A DNA stretch of 64,000 nt from Pseudarthrobacter sp. IC2-21 (GTDB lineage: Bacteria; Actinomycetota; Actinomycetes; Actinomycetales; Micrococcaceae): NCBI RefSeq assembly GCF_034048115.1, contig NZ_CP139145.1, positions 2,666,001-2,730,000 on the forward strand. Direction: 5' to 3'. A program made the position numbers and the translations under genes. This document shows positions 53,023 to 64,000 of this stretch, in pieces; position 1 is the first letter of the stretch; each line of letters opens with the position of its first letter. The notes under the pieces were generated by a model. The model did no database searches, was not told where the DNA came from, and saw only the letters and a list, made by a program, of their open reading frames with translations.

Positions 53023-53910
53023 ATGCCATTAGACATCTTCATTCCGTACTGGGGCGACGTCGATTACATGAAGAAGGCGGTGGATAGTGTCCTAGCCCAG
53101 GACAACGGCGACTGGCTCCTGACCATTGTCGACGATGCCTACCCCGGGGACGAGGTGCAACGCTACGTCAAAATACTCGATGACCGGCGCATCACGTACC
53201 TACGCAAGGAAACCAACCAAGGCATTACGGAGAACTTCCGGACTTGTGTGTCGCTTGCAACTCAGGACATCCTTGTCATCATGGGGTGTGACGACCTGCT
53301 CCTGCCCAACTTCGTGGATGTGATTCAACGGACGGCCGCCGACGCCCCGGAAGCCTGGATTATCCAACCCGGCGTTCAGGTCATCGACGAAGCGGGACGG
53401 GCGACAAGCCCTCTGGCCGATATCGTCAAACAGCGCCTCGTGAAACCTCGGGGGCGAGGCCCCCGAATGCTGGCCGGCGAACAACTGGCAGTAAGCCTCC
53501 TACATGGAGACTGGCTTTACTGGCCGTCGCTGGTATTCCGTCGTAACCGCATCCAAGATTTCGACTTCCGCGATGGCCTTCCAGTCATCCAGGATCTCGG
53601 TCTCGTCATGGACATGGTGTTGGCCGGTGCAGTCCTTCTCATCGAGCCCGAGGTCTGTTTCGAGTACCGGCGGCATACGAGCAGCGCCTCTTCTGCCAAA
53701 CTCCTGGACGGATCGCGCTTTAAGGGCGAACGGGACTACTTTGACCTGGCATCGCAGCTGTGCAAAAACAACGGCTGGCGCAAAGCAAGCCGGGCCGCAC
53801 ATCTGCGGCTGACCTCCCGGGCGCATGCGCTGTTGTTCATACCTCTGGCTCTCCGTCACCGAAGAAAAGATACTCTGAAGGTCCTGGTGAAGCATGCCCT
53901 CGGCAGATAA
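53023..53910 (+). CDS. Family 2 glycosyltransferase
   Basis: 295-residue GT-A enzyme: LDIFIPYWGDVDYMKKAVDS, LTIVDDAYPGDE, NQGITENFRTC and the metal site LVIMGCDDLLLPN. The C-terminal half has WLYWPSLVFRR and YRRHTSSASSAK. It has a good ribosome site (AAGGAGG) before ATG and overlaps the next GT gene by 17 bases. Donor and acceptor are unknown. Confidence 0.86.
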   Translation: MPLDIFIPYWGDVDYMKKAVDSVLAQDNGDWLLTIVDDAYPGDEVQRYVKILDDRRITYLRKETNQGITENFRTCVSLATQDILVIMGCDDLLLPNFVDVIQRTAADAPEAWIIQPGVQVIDEAGRATSPLADIVKQRLVKPRGRGPRMLAGEQLAVSLLHGDWLYWPSLVFRRNRIQDFDFRDGLPVIQDLGLVMDMVLAGAVLLIEPEVCFEYRRHTSSASSAKLLDGSRFKGERDYFDLASQLCKNNGWRKASRAAHLRLTSRAHALLFIPLALRHRRKDTLKVLVKHALGR

Positions 53911-54835
53911 CGCCAACGGAATCGCCGGGACTGTCCCGCCAAGTCAGCTGCCGCAGGTTGCCTGTGTGGTGACGGCGTTCCATCCGTCACCACAGTTAGT
54001 AGATAACGTTCGTGCGTTGCTGGCCCAGTCCGGATCAGTCGTCGTCGTCGATGATGGTGGCGGCCCCGGTTTTGAATCCGTATTCGAACGCGTCGCAGCC
54101 GCAGGTGCAATAGTAATAAGCCTGCCAGAAAACTCCGGTATCGCGGCCGCTTTGAACAGCGGAATCCGGAAGGCGCGTGAGGACAGTCGCGTCCGATATA
54201 TCATCACGGTGGACCAAGATTCATTGCTCCCCCAGGGCTATGTGAAGTCACTCCTTGCCGGGGAACGCTCCGCGCGGGCCCGAGGCCTGGTCCCGGGCCT
54301 CATCAGTCCTGCGCGGATTCACGGTAATCCTGTTATGTCCCGGGGTTCACATAACGGAATAGCGCTCGCTAAGGAACCCATCCAATCCGGACTAATGATC
54401 ACCACGGACGCCCTGAGTGATCTTGGCGACTTCCGCGAAGAACTCTTCATCGACCTGGTCGACACCGAGTACTACCTCCGCGCCACAGATGCCGGCTGGC
54501 CTACAGTTCTCGCGGATGCGGAATTTGATCATTCACTGGGAACTTTCGTTGAAGCCCGGATAGGCGGCCAAAGCATCCGCCTCGGCGGGCAACCGCTCAA
54601 AGTACGTATCGCGGCTTCCTGGAGGTACTACTACATCTTCAGGAACCGGCTTCTGGTCAGCCGCAATTATGCACGCCGCCATCCTGCCTGGGTTACCGCA
54701 GGGTGCTTTGCCGATTTACGCCACTTGGCTATTGTGACCATGCTCGCGCCTGGCCGGCGTGCAAGGCTCACTGCTGCCTTGGCGGGCGTCAAAGATGGCC
54801 TACGCGGGCTCACCGGCAAGAAGCCCGGTACATGA
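53894..54835 (+). CDS. Family 2 glycosyltransferase (rhamnosyltransferase-like)
   Basis: 313-residue enzyme: QVACVVTAFHPSPQLVDNV, VVVDDGGGPGF, NSGIAAALNSGI and the DxD segment IITVDQDSLLPQ. It is followed by the acceptor-side block ELFIDLVDTEYYLRA and RYYYIFRNRLLVSRN. It resembles the 50933-51859 protein along its whole length. The start overlaps the previous gene, and rmlA follows after 53 bases, so the dTDP-rhamnose supply is in the same operon. Confidence 0.88.
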   Translation: MPSADNANGIAGTVPPSQLPQVACVVTAFHPSPQLVDNVRALLAQSGSVVVVDDGGGPGFESVFERVAAAGAIVISLPENSGIAAALNSGIRKAREDSRVRYIITVDQDSLLPQGYVKSLLAGERSARARGLVPGLISPARIHGNPVMSRGSHNGIALAKEPIQSGLMITTDALSDLGDFREELFIDLVDTEYYLRATDAGWPTVLADAEFDHSLGTFVEARIGGQSIRLGGQPLKVRIAASWRYYYIFRNRLLVSRNYARRHPAWVTAGCFADLRHLAIVTMLAPGRRARLTAALAGVKDGLRGLTGKKPGT

Positions 54836-54888
54836 TCCCCCAAGGCCCCGGTTTGGCTGAGTACCGGCCGTAAGGAAGGATAGAGTCC

Positions 54889-55752
54889 ATGCGCGGAATT
54901 ATTCTTGCCGGGGGGACCGGCTCTCGTCTTCATCCCATTACACATGGAATCAGCAAGCAACTGGTCCCTGTATATGACAAGCCGATGATCTACTACCCCC
55001 TTTCAACGCTGATCCTCGCGGGAATCCGGGACATCCTGGTGATTACGACTCCCCACGACGCAGAGCAGTTCCAGCGGTTGTTGGGTGACGGCTCACAGTT
55101 TGGTATCAGTCTCACCTACGTCCAGCAACCTTCACCGGACGGTCTCGCGCAGGCATTCATTCTTGGTGAACAGCACATTGGCGGTGAAACTGTCGCTCTG
55201 GTGCTTGGAGACAACATCTTCTACGGCCAGGGAATGGGCACGCAACTCCGCAAGCACGCCGAAATAGACGGCGGCGCCGTCTTCGGATACTGGGTCAAAG
55301 ACCCGAAGGCTTATGGCGTCGTCGAATTCGACGGCGAGGGAAAGGCCATCTCACTCGAAGAGAAGCCAGCGATGCCAAAATCGCACTATGCGGTGCCCGG
55401 ACTCTACTTTTACGACAATGACGTCGTGGAGATCTCCAAGAATCTCAAGCCTTCATCCCGGGGTGAACTCGAAATTACCGATGTCAACCGCACATATCTG
55501 GAGGCCGGTAAGCTACGCGTTGAGATTCTGCCCCGTGGCACAGCTTGGCTGGACACCGGAACTTTCAACGATCTCAACGATGCTTCAAACTTCATACGCA
55601 CAGTAGAAAACCGCCAGGGCCTGAAAATCGGCGCCCCGGAAGAGATCGCTTGGCGTAATGGGTTTCTCAACGACGATGAACTCCGGCAACGGGCCGAACC
55701 CCTGGTTAAGAGCGGGTATGGAGCATACCTTCTTGGACTGCTGGAGCCGTAG
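54889..55752 (+). CDS. rmlA: Glucose-1-phosphate thymidylyltransferase
   Basis: 287-residue nucleotidyltransferase making dTDP-glucose. It shows [62 protein letters not shown] and [20 protein letters not shown], all conserved in RmlA. It completes the rhamnose pathway with rmlB and the rmlC-rmlD fusion on the opposite strand. Confidence 0.96.
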   Translation: MRGIILAGGTGSRLHPITHGISKQLVPVYDKPMIYYPLSTLILAGIRDILVITTPHDAEQFQRLLGDGSQFGISLTYVQQPSPDGLAQAFILGEQHIGGETVALVLGDNIFYGQGMGTQLRKHAEIDGGAVFGYWVKDPKAYGVVEFDGEGKAISLEEKPAMPKSHYAVPGLYFYDNDVVEISKNLKPSSRGELEITDVNRTYLEAGKLRVEILPRGTAWLDTGTFNDLNDASNFIRTVENRQGLKIGAPEEIAWRNGFLNDDELRQRAEPLVKSGYGAYLLGLLEP

Positions 55753-55760
55753 TAGGCCAG

Positions 55761-57746
55761 ATGTGGTTGTCGGTCCTTCCGCAGATTCTTCTCGCTGCCG
55801 TCCTTTTGCTGGCCCCTGGTCTAGTCGTCGCACTATCCCTGCGTTTTAGGTCTTTTGACGCCTTCGCTCTTGCGCCCGCACTGTCGGTCGGCGTCCTCGT
55901 TGTAGCGTCGACGACGATGCCTTTCCTAGGCTTACGTTTTGGCCCGCTGCAAATAGCGGCCACCACAGTCGTGCTCGCAGGTATAGGGCTCGGGGTGACT
56001 AAATTCATTCCGCTGGTTCATACGCCACCCGGCACAGTATTGCCCTCGCGGTGGCGACAGGTAGTGCCCTTTGCTGCATTCGCCGTCGCCTGCGTGCTGA
56101 TCGCGCGGAGGACCTTCCAAGCCATTGGGACGCCAGAGTCGATTTCTCAGACCTACGACGCCGTTTTCCACCTCAACTCGGTCCGGTTCGCCCTGGATAC
56201 GGGGCAAGCCTCCTCCCTAACCATTGGGAGCATGACGGGGGGTGGCTTCTATCCGGCAGGATGGAACGCTGTGGCCACGTTTGTTGCCTCGTCGACAGGT
56301 GCCGACGTTCCCGTCGCGGTGAATATCACAAGCATCATTCTGGCATCTGTCTTCTGGCCCTTGAGTTGCATCCTAATGACAACGTGGATTGCCGGCCGCT
56401 GTACGTCTGCCACGCTGACCGCGGGCGTTGCTTGTGCCTCCTTAGGGGCGTTTCCCCTCCTCATGATGGACTTCGGCGTTCTTTACCCGAATCTGCTCGC
56501 GATCAGCGTTCTTCCTGCAGGCATCGCCCTCGCTGCCCGAATCCTGGGCGTAGCAAAAGCAGGCAAAGGATCAGGTCTACCCATGATCCTTGCGCTGCTG
56601 TTGACCCTGTGTGGTCTAGCGGTAGCCCATCCGACGACGTTCATGGCGTGGCTCTTGTGGACGCTGCCGATGGTGGCATACAACGCCTGTCAGATGGTTC
56701 CCGGGCTGTGGAGTGACCGGACGAAAATTCGCCGCCGAGTCAACGTGACCTTGGCCGGTTTCATCGGTTACTTTTTGGTGGTCGTGGTTCTCTGGCTGTT
56801 CCTTAGGCCCCCGGAGGAGGCGTCCTTCTGGGGGCCATACCATACGGTCCCCCAGTCGTTGGGCGAAGCTCTCTTCCTGTCACCGATGGGACTTGCCCCT
56901 GCTTGGCTGGTGGCACCTTTGGCACTCCTCGGTCTCTGGGCCTGCTTCAGGCGGCCGCAAAATTTCGCTTGGGCAGGCGCCGCTTTTGTCATCTTCTCAG
57001 CGATTTTCGTTGTCGTGGCAGGTTTCCCGATTTCACCCTTCAGAGACTTCCTGGCAGGCGTCTGGTACAACGACAGTTACCGCGTCGCAGCCCTCCTCCC
57101 TGTCTCCGGGGTGCTCTTAGCCTCAATAGGAGTGGCCTGGGCGGACGGGCGACTACGGAACCGACTGTGGCAACGCCCCACGCATAACTTCCTTGGGAGG
57201 TTTATCCGGCTCAATTCCAGCGGAGGATGGCTTTCCCGCCGTGCAGCTGGATTTGGCATTCTCTTGGTAGCAGCCATTGCTCTGGGGCAGCAAGGTGGGC
57301 TCCAGCAGGAGGCTAACCAGGCGGCTACGCACTACGCACTCACTGAAGAGTCACCGCTGGTGTCGACAGACGAGATGACACTGATGCGCAGGCTCCCCAA
57401 GACTGTTCCTGCCGACAGCATCCTTCTAGGAAACCCTTATACTGGCGCAGCGCTATCGTATGCTCTCGGCGACCGGAAGTCTGCCCAAATGCACATCCTG
57501 AGTTACGTTTCGCCCGAAGTGCAGACTATTTACCAAGACCTCGGCATGGTGTCGTCTGACCCCGAAGTATGTGACGCGGTGCGGGACGAAGACGCGTTTT
57601 ACGTCCTCGACTTTGGTTCCAAGGAAATTCACGGCGGAAATCACACTCCACAGGGGCTCAAGGACCTGGATCGCAACCCGGGTGTACAGCTCGTGGACCG
57701 CCAGGGGGAGGCCCGGCTGTACAGGATATCTGCCTGCGACAACTGA
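55761..57746 (+). CDS. Large polytopic membrane protein, DUF6541/GT-C-like
   Basis: 661-residue protein with about 14 helices and an extracytoplasmic C-terminal part (about 530-661). Its first long loop reads SQTYDAVFHLNSVRFALDTG, then GGGFYPAGWNAVATFVASST, parallel to WDYQSHFN ... EYPQGFHALVATL in the protein at 44352-46352. Hence the two are paralogs. It starts at ATG 55761, 8 bases after rmlA. A membrane sugar transferase role is inferred only from fold and context. Confidence 0.72.
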   Translation: MWLSVLPQILLAAVLLLAPGLVVALSLRFRSFDAFALAPALSVGVLVVASTTMPFLGLRFGPLQIAATTVVLAGIGLGVTKFIPLVHTPPGTVLPSRWRQVVPFAAFAVACVLIARRTFQAIGTPESISQTYDAVFHLNSVRFALDTGQASSLTIGSMTGGGFYPAGWNAVATFVASSTGADVPVAVNITSIILASVFWPLSCILMTTWIAGRCTSATLTAGVACASLGAFPLLMMDFGVLYPNLLAISVLPAGIALAARILGVAKAGKGSGLPMILALLLTLCGLAVAHPTTFMAWLLWTLPMVAYNACQMVPGLWSDRTKIRRRVNVTLAGFIGYFLVVVVLWLFLRPPEEASFWGPYHTVPQSLGEALFLSPMGLAPAWLVAPLALLGLWACFRRPQNFAWAGAAFVIFSAIFVVVAGFPISPFRDFLAGVWYNDSYRVAALLPVSGVLLASIGVAWADGRLRNRLWQRPTHNFLGRFIRLNSSGGWLSRRAAGFGILLVAAIALGQQGGLQQEANQAATHYALTEESPLVSTDEMTLMRRLPKTVPADSILLGNPYTGAALSYALGDRKSAQMHILSYVSPEVQTIYQDLGMVSSDPEVCDAVRDEDAFYVLDFGSKEIHGGNHTPQGLKDLDRNPGVQLVDRQGEARLYRISACDN

Positions 57747-57989
57747 GCAGGGAAAGGAGGGGTTGACCGGAGGGCTCCCGCTGGTCGATTCCTGCCCCTG
57801 ATCTTCGGGATCCAATGAGAAACCGTGAAACGCTTCAAACACCAGGAACTACGCCCTTTAGTGTGTCCTCCCGACACGCCTCGCGATGCTGGGCCTCGCC
57901 GTCGGAGTCTGGGCACGGCCCGAGAGCCATGGTGTCCCCAAGGGCTCCCGAATCTGCCACGACCACTGAATTCCATAGGAATATGAACT

Positions 57990-58739
57990 CTAAGCGGCCG
58001 TCCGACTGCGAAGTTCAGCTACGACGTGGTGGACTTCGCCATCCATGACGATTTCGCCATGTTCGAGCAGGACGCCGCGTTCGCAGACGGTCGCGACCAG
58101 GTCCAGGTCATGGCTGACGACGAACAGCGTCTTGCCCTTATCTGCGAGTTCTTTGATCTTGGCTATGCATTTGCGCTGGAACGGCTCGTCTCCCACTGCG
58201 AGGATTTCGTCGATGAGGAAGACCTCGGGGTCGGTGTGCACCGCGATGGAGAACGCGAGTCGCAGATACATGCCGGAGGAGTAGAACTTCACCTCGGTGT
58301 CGATAAACTCCCCAATTTCGGAGAATTCCACGATGGAGTCGAACTTCTCATCGATCTGCTTCTCTGTCATGCCGAGGATCGCGCCGTTAAGATAGACGTT
58401 GTCGCGGCCGCTAAGGTCGTGATGGAAGCCGGCGCCAACTTCGATCAGGCCAGCAACGCGGCCCCTGGTCCGCACGGTCCCGCCGTCGGGCTGCAGCACG
58501 CCGGAGATCAGTTTCAGGAGGGTCGACTTGCCGGAGCCATTTAGCCCCAGCAGGGCGACCGTTTCACCCTGCTTGACCTCGAGTGAGACGTCCTTAAGCG
58601 CCAGAAACTTCTTGGACAGGTCCCCCTTGCGTCCCTTCACGAGCCACACCAGTGCTTCCTTCAGGGACCGCGTGTGACGCAGCACAAACTGTTTCCGGAG
58701 GCTTTCGCAGCTGATCGCGACGTGTCCATGGGCTGTCAT
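57990..58739 (-). CDS. wzt: Polysaccharide ABC exporter ATPase (Wzt-like)
   Basis: 249-residue ABC ATPase of the polysaccharide or teichoic-acid export type: Walker A LLGLNGSGKST (about 72-82), the family block IEVGAGFHHDLSGRDNVYLN, signature FYSSGMYLRLAF and Walker B EVFLIDEILAVGDEPF. It lacks the C-terminal carbohydrate-binding domain seen in O9a-type Wzt, like the mycobacterial galactan exporter. The ATG at 58739 follows the wzm TAA by one base. It is the last gene of the glf operon. Confidence 0.93.
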   Translation of the reverse strand: MTAHGHVAISCESLRKQFVLRHTRSLKEALVWLVKGRKGDLSKKFLALKDVSLEVKQGETVALLGLNGSGKSTLLKLISGVLQPDGGTVRTRGRVAGLIEVGAGFHHDLSGRDNVYLNGAILGMTEKQIDEKFDSIVEFSEIGEFIDTEVKFYSSGMYLRLAFSIAVHTDPEVFLIDEILAVGDEPFQRKCIAKIKELADKGKTLFVVSHDLDLVATVCERGVLLEHGEIVMDGEVHHVVAELRSRTAA

Positions 58740-58740
58740 C

Positions 58741-59610
58741 TTAGAGCTCCTGTGCAAAGTGGACGGCAAGCCGGCGGAACGTCAGCTGTCCGAGAAACAG
58801 CACAAAGAGCGTTAACAACATGGCGACGGGGAGCCACAGCGTCAGCAGGTCGGGCGGCATGGAATCGGACACGAGCTGGTCGGCTTTGAGGGTCGGCTCC
58901 CAGAAAGCCCAGTGGATTACCTCGACCGCGACCGTCATCGGGTTCAACTGGTAGAGCCAATACCATGGCCCCATTACGCGCTCGACCATCGACCAGACGT
59001 ACAGGACCGGCGACGCCCAAGTCACGATCATAACGATCATGTCCACGATATTCTCGGAATCGCGGAAGTAAACGTTGACCGCCCCAAACATCAGGCCTAG
59101 GCCGGTGGCGAGAACCGCAACCATGATGAAGATCAGAACCACGGCTGCCAGCTGCAGGATCGACGGCGTCCATCCCACCACGAGGCAGGCGCCGATCAGG
59201 ACCAGCAGCTGCGGCAGGAAATGGGCCGCCGACACCCAGACTGTGGAGACCGGGAACAGCTCCCGAGGCAGGTAGATCTTCCGGATCAGATCGCGGTTGT
59301 CAACGATCGAGCGTGTGGCGTTGGACAGCGACTCGGTGAAGAAGTTGACCAGGACGATGCCTGCGAACAGGTAGATCGCATAGTTGGGCGTGCCCCGCTG
59401 GAGGTTGAGGAAGATGCCCAGCGCCACGAAGTAAATAAGAAACTGCACCAACGGCTTGACGTACGACCAGAGCAACCCGAGCACCGAGCCCCGGTAGCGC
59501 ACCTTGATTTCCTTGCGTACCAGCAGCTTCAGCAGGAACCGGTAGCTGAACACGTCGAGAAGGCCGCGCCCACTTCCGGGTTTAACGAGCTGGTCGGCCT
59601 GACCCGCCAT
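58741..59610 (-). CDS. wzm: Polysaccharide ABC exporter permease (Wzm-like)
   Basis: 289-residue permease with six helices in the ABC-2 pattern. RKEIKVRYRGSVLGLLWSYVKPLVQ is the amphipathic N-terminal and first-helix block, and YLPRELFPVSTVWVSAAHF and VNVYFRDSENIVDMIVM follow. It forms the channel for the Wzt ATPase. Its start abuts the GlfT2-like stop, so glycan polymerase and exporter are made together. Confidence 0.93.
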   Translation of the reverse strand: MAGQADQLVKPGSGRGLLDVFSYRFLLKLLVRKEIKVRYRGSVLGLLWSYVKPLVQFLIYFVALGIFLNLQRGTPNYAIYLFAGIVLVNFFTESLSNATRSIVDNRDLIRKIYLPRELFPVSTVWVSAAHFLPQLLVLIGACLVVGWTPSILQLAAVVLIFIMVAVLATGLGLMFGAVNVYFRDSENIVDMIVMIVTWASPVLYVWSMVERVMGPWYWLYQLNPMTVAVEVIHWAFWEPTLKADQLVSDSMPPDLLTLWLPVAMLLTLFVLFLGQLTFRRLAVHFAQEL

Positions 59611-62837
<3,227 letters not shown>

Positions 62838-62920
62838 CTAAACCAGCCTACCCGAGACCCCATCGTGACCTACTAATCCGGGGAGGCCGCCCCGATACCC
62901 AAGCAGGGCCAAGCCGCCGC

Positions 62921-63511
62921 CTAATCGCTCAGCTCGCGGAGGCCGCCGTCGTGCTCCCCATATCGGCTCCCCGTTTGCGGGCACACCCACGTCCCGTTGT
63001 CCGCGCGCAGCGGCAGTCCAGCTTTGCCCACCCAGCCAATGCGCTTGGCGGGGACGCCTGCCACCAGTGCGAAGTCCGGCACGTCGCGCGTCACCACTGC
63101 CCCGGCCGCCACTGTTGCCCAGGAGCCGATGGTCACCGGCGCAATGCACACTGCACGGGCGCCGATGGCTGCGCCCGCGTTGATCGTGACACCCACTTTG
63201 TCCCAGTCGTCCTCGGTTTTGAGCGTCCCGTCGGACGTGATCGCGCGGGGAAAAACGTCGTTCGTCAACACCACGGCAGGCCCGATGAATACCCCGACGC
63301 CAAGGACTGCAGGTTCGTACACCAGGGCGTAATTCTGCACCTTGCAGTTGTCGCCGAGCTTTACGCCGGGGCCGATGTAGGCGCCGCGGCCAATGATGCA
63401 GTTCTCCCCCAGCGACGCCCCTTCACGGACCTGCGCAAGATGCCAGATTTTCGCCCCCTGACCGATGGCTGCGTCTTCCGAAACATCGGCGCTTGCTTCC
63501 ACTGAAATCAC
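62921..63511 (-). CDS. Left-handed beta-helix acyltransferase (WlbB/WbpD-like)
   Basis: 196-residue hexapeptide-repeat enzyme: IGQGAKIWHLAQVREGASLG, ENCIIGRGAYIGPGVKLG, NYALVYEPAVLG, then FPRAI and VTINAGAAIGARAVCIAPV. The FxP/NDVFPRA block is typical of N-acetyltransferases that act on UDP-3-amino sugars (WlbB/WbpD). The GTG at 63511 has AAGGAG about 8 bases upstream; upstream residues are not conserved. It lies 131 bases before glf on the same strand. Confidence 0.88.
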   Translation of the reverse strand: MISVEASADVSEDAAIGQGAKIWHLAQVREGASLGENCIIGRGAYIGPGVKLGDNCKVQNYALVYEPAVLGVGVFIGPAVVLTNDVFPRAITSDGTLKTEDDWDKVGVTINAGAAIGARAVCIAPVTIGSWATVAAGAVVTRDVPDFALVAGVPAKRIGWVGKAGLPLRADNGTWVCPQTGSRYGEHDGGLRELSD

Positions 63512-63704
63512 AGTGACGCTCCTTCTGCTGGGGCTGCTCGGCAACGGCGTAAGGCGTGGTTCCACTGACTCTAACCGAGCTGTACCTGCCGTGACAGGCC
63601 CCCACGGAGCCCGTGCGCTTTTCCACATACGGCAACGCCTCCCGCGACACTTGGCCGCCCGATGGCTAGCTTGGAATCACGTTGAGCGTTAGGACTTTCA
63701 CATC

Positions 63705-64000
63705 ATGCCCCTGCACTGCACACTCGTTCGAAGTCCGCGGGCAGCCCTGCGGGAATCACCCGTGGAACTCACCATCGAGGGCCCGGACGGTGCGGCCGGG
63801 GCCGACTTGCAGAAGGAACTGACGTCCACGTTCGGCGCGGGCAGCGTCTCCATCGATGACCAGGAGCTGAGCTCGCTCCAGCTCGGGCTTCCGCCGCTGG
63901 TCAACGGCGCCATCCTGGTCGATGCGGCCGGAACGACTGCCCGCCGCCCGAGGCAGCGTCCGCCGGAACCCCCGGCTTCCCTGGCACTGGCTGTGCATAG
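63705..64000 (+). CDS. N-terminal fragment, possibly FHA/FtsK-SpoIIIE-type protein
   Basis: The frame is open for 98 codons and runs off the window. The start MPLHCTLVRSPRAALRESPV followed by VELTIEGPDG and an LPPLVNGAILVDA block resembles the N-terminus of actinobacterial FtsK/SpoIIIE-type proteins with an FHA domain. No catalytic motif is in view, so the identity is only a guess. Confidence 0.4.
   Translation, partial: MPLHCTLVRSPRAALRESPVELTIEGPDGAAGADLQKELTSTFGAGSVSIDDQELSSLQLGLPPLVNGAILVDAAGTTARRPRQRPPEPPASLALAVH

Overview
This looks like a chromosomal segment of a high-GC actinomycete close to Arthrobacter/Pseudarthrobacter (Micrococcaceae). The genus is my inference from gene content. 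Supporting signs are a kgd-type 2-oxoglutarate dehydrogenase, the mycothiol-type SigR/RsrA pair, a 24-residue bL37-type ribosomal protein, a SAM-IV riboswitch, a tmRNA tag ending ALAA, GTG/TTG starts and a GlfT2/Wzm/Wzt galactan set. No tRNA, rRNA, CRISPR array or intact prophage was seen.

Region by region. 1-6.4 kb: two CNNM/CorC-type membrane proteins (one cut by the window edge), kgd and an SGNH-like hydrolase. 6.4-8.0 kb: an IS110-family insertion. 8.0-15.3 kb: a DUF4097-PadR operon with a clear operator pair, bL37, sigR-rsrA, a DoxX protein, and the run aroA-rsgA-hisN. 15.4-21.5 kb: a SAM-IV riboswitch in front of a class V aminotransferase, an MFS exporter, a methyltransferase, a DtxR-type regulator coupled to two CrcB/Fluc fluoride channel genes, and two small proteins. 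21.5-28.3 kb (mostly minus strand): an HtrA-like protease, tmRNA, smpB, an M23 peptidase, ftsX, ftsE and prfB, which links translation termination and rescue with division-site wall cleavage. 28.3-33.2 kb: a Tad pilus locus (tadA, tadB, tadC, a small membrane protein, two TadE-like and one TadG-like protein).

33.5-63.5 kb is a surface-glycan region with signs of gene turnover. It holds two secreted multi-domain wall enzymes (a NodB-type deacetylase with three C-terminal repeats and a GH25 lysozyme with four), an IS481 remnant, and a PstS-like lipoprotein coupled to a DUF2142-type membrane protein. A decayed IS21 element follows, with istA broken by three in-frame stops and istB intact. Next come a minus-strand operon (rmlB, an rmlC-rmlD fusion, a large polytopic protein, plus a GT2) and a plus-strand operon (Wzx-like flippase, four GT2 enzymes, DUF2304, rmlA, a second large polytopic protein). 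The region ends with a minus-strand operon glf, glfT2-like, wzm, wzt and a hexapeptide acetyltransferase. Together they should make dTDP-rhamnose and UDP-galactofuranose, assemble lipid-linked glycans and export them by two different routes. The window ends inside the start of a probable FtsK/SpoIIIE-type protein.

The most interesting signals are: (1) a 17-bp start-codon region of the second crcB gene, triplicated so that stop and start codons overlap as GTGA three times; (2) the SAM-IV riboswitch; (3) a noncoding left end of the IS110 element carrying an 11-bp repeat that fits a bridge-RNA guide; (4) the PstS-like/DUF2142 coupled pair; and (5) the paired flippase and ABC export routes.
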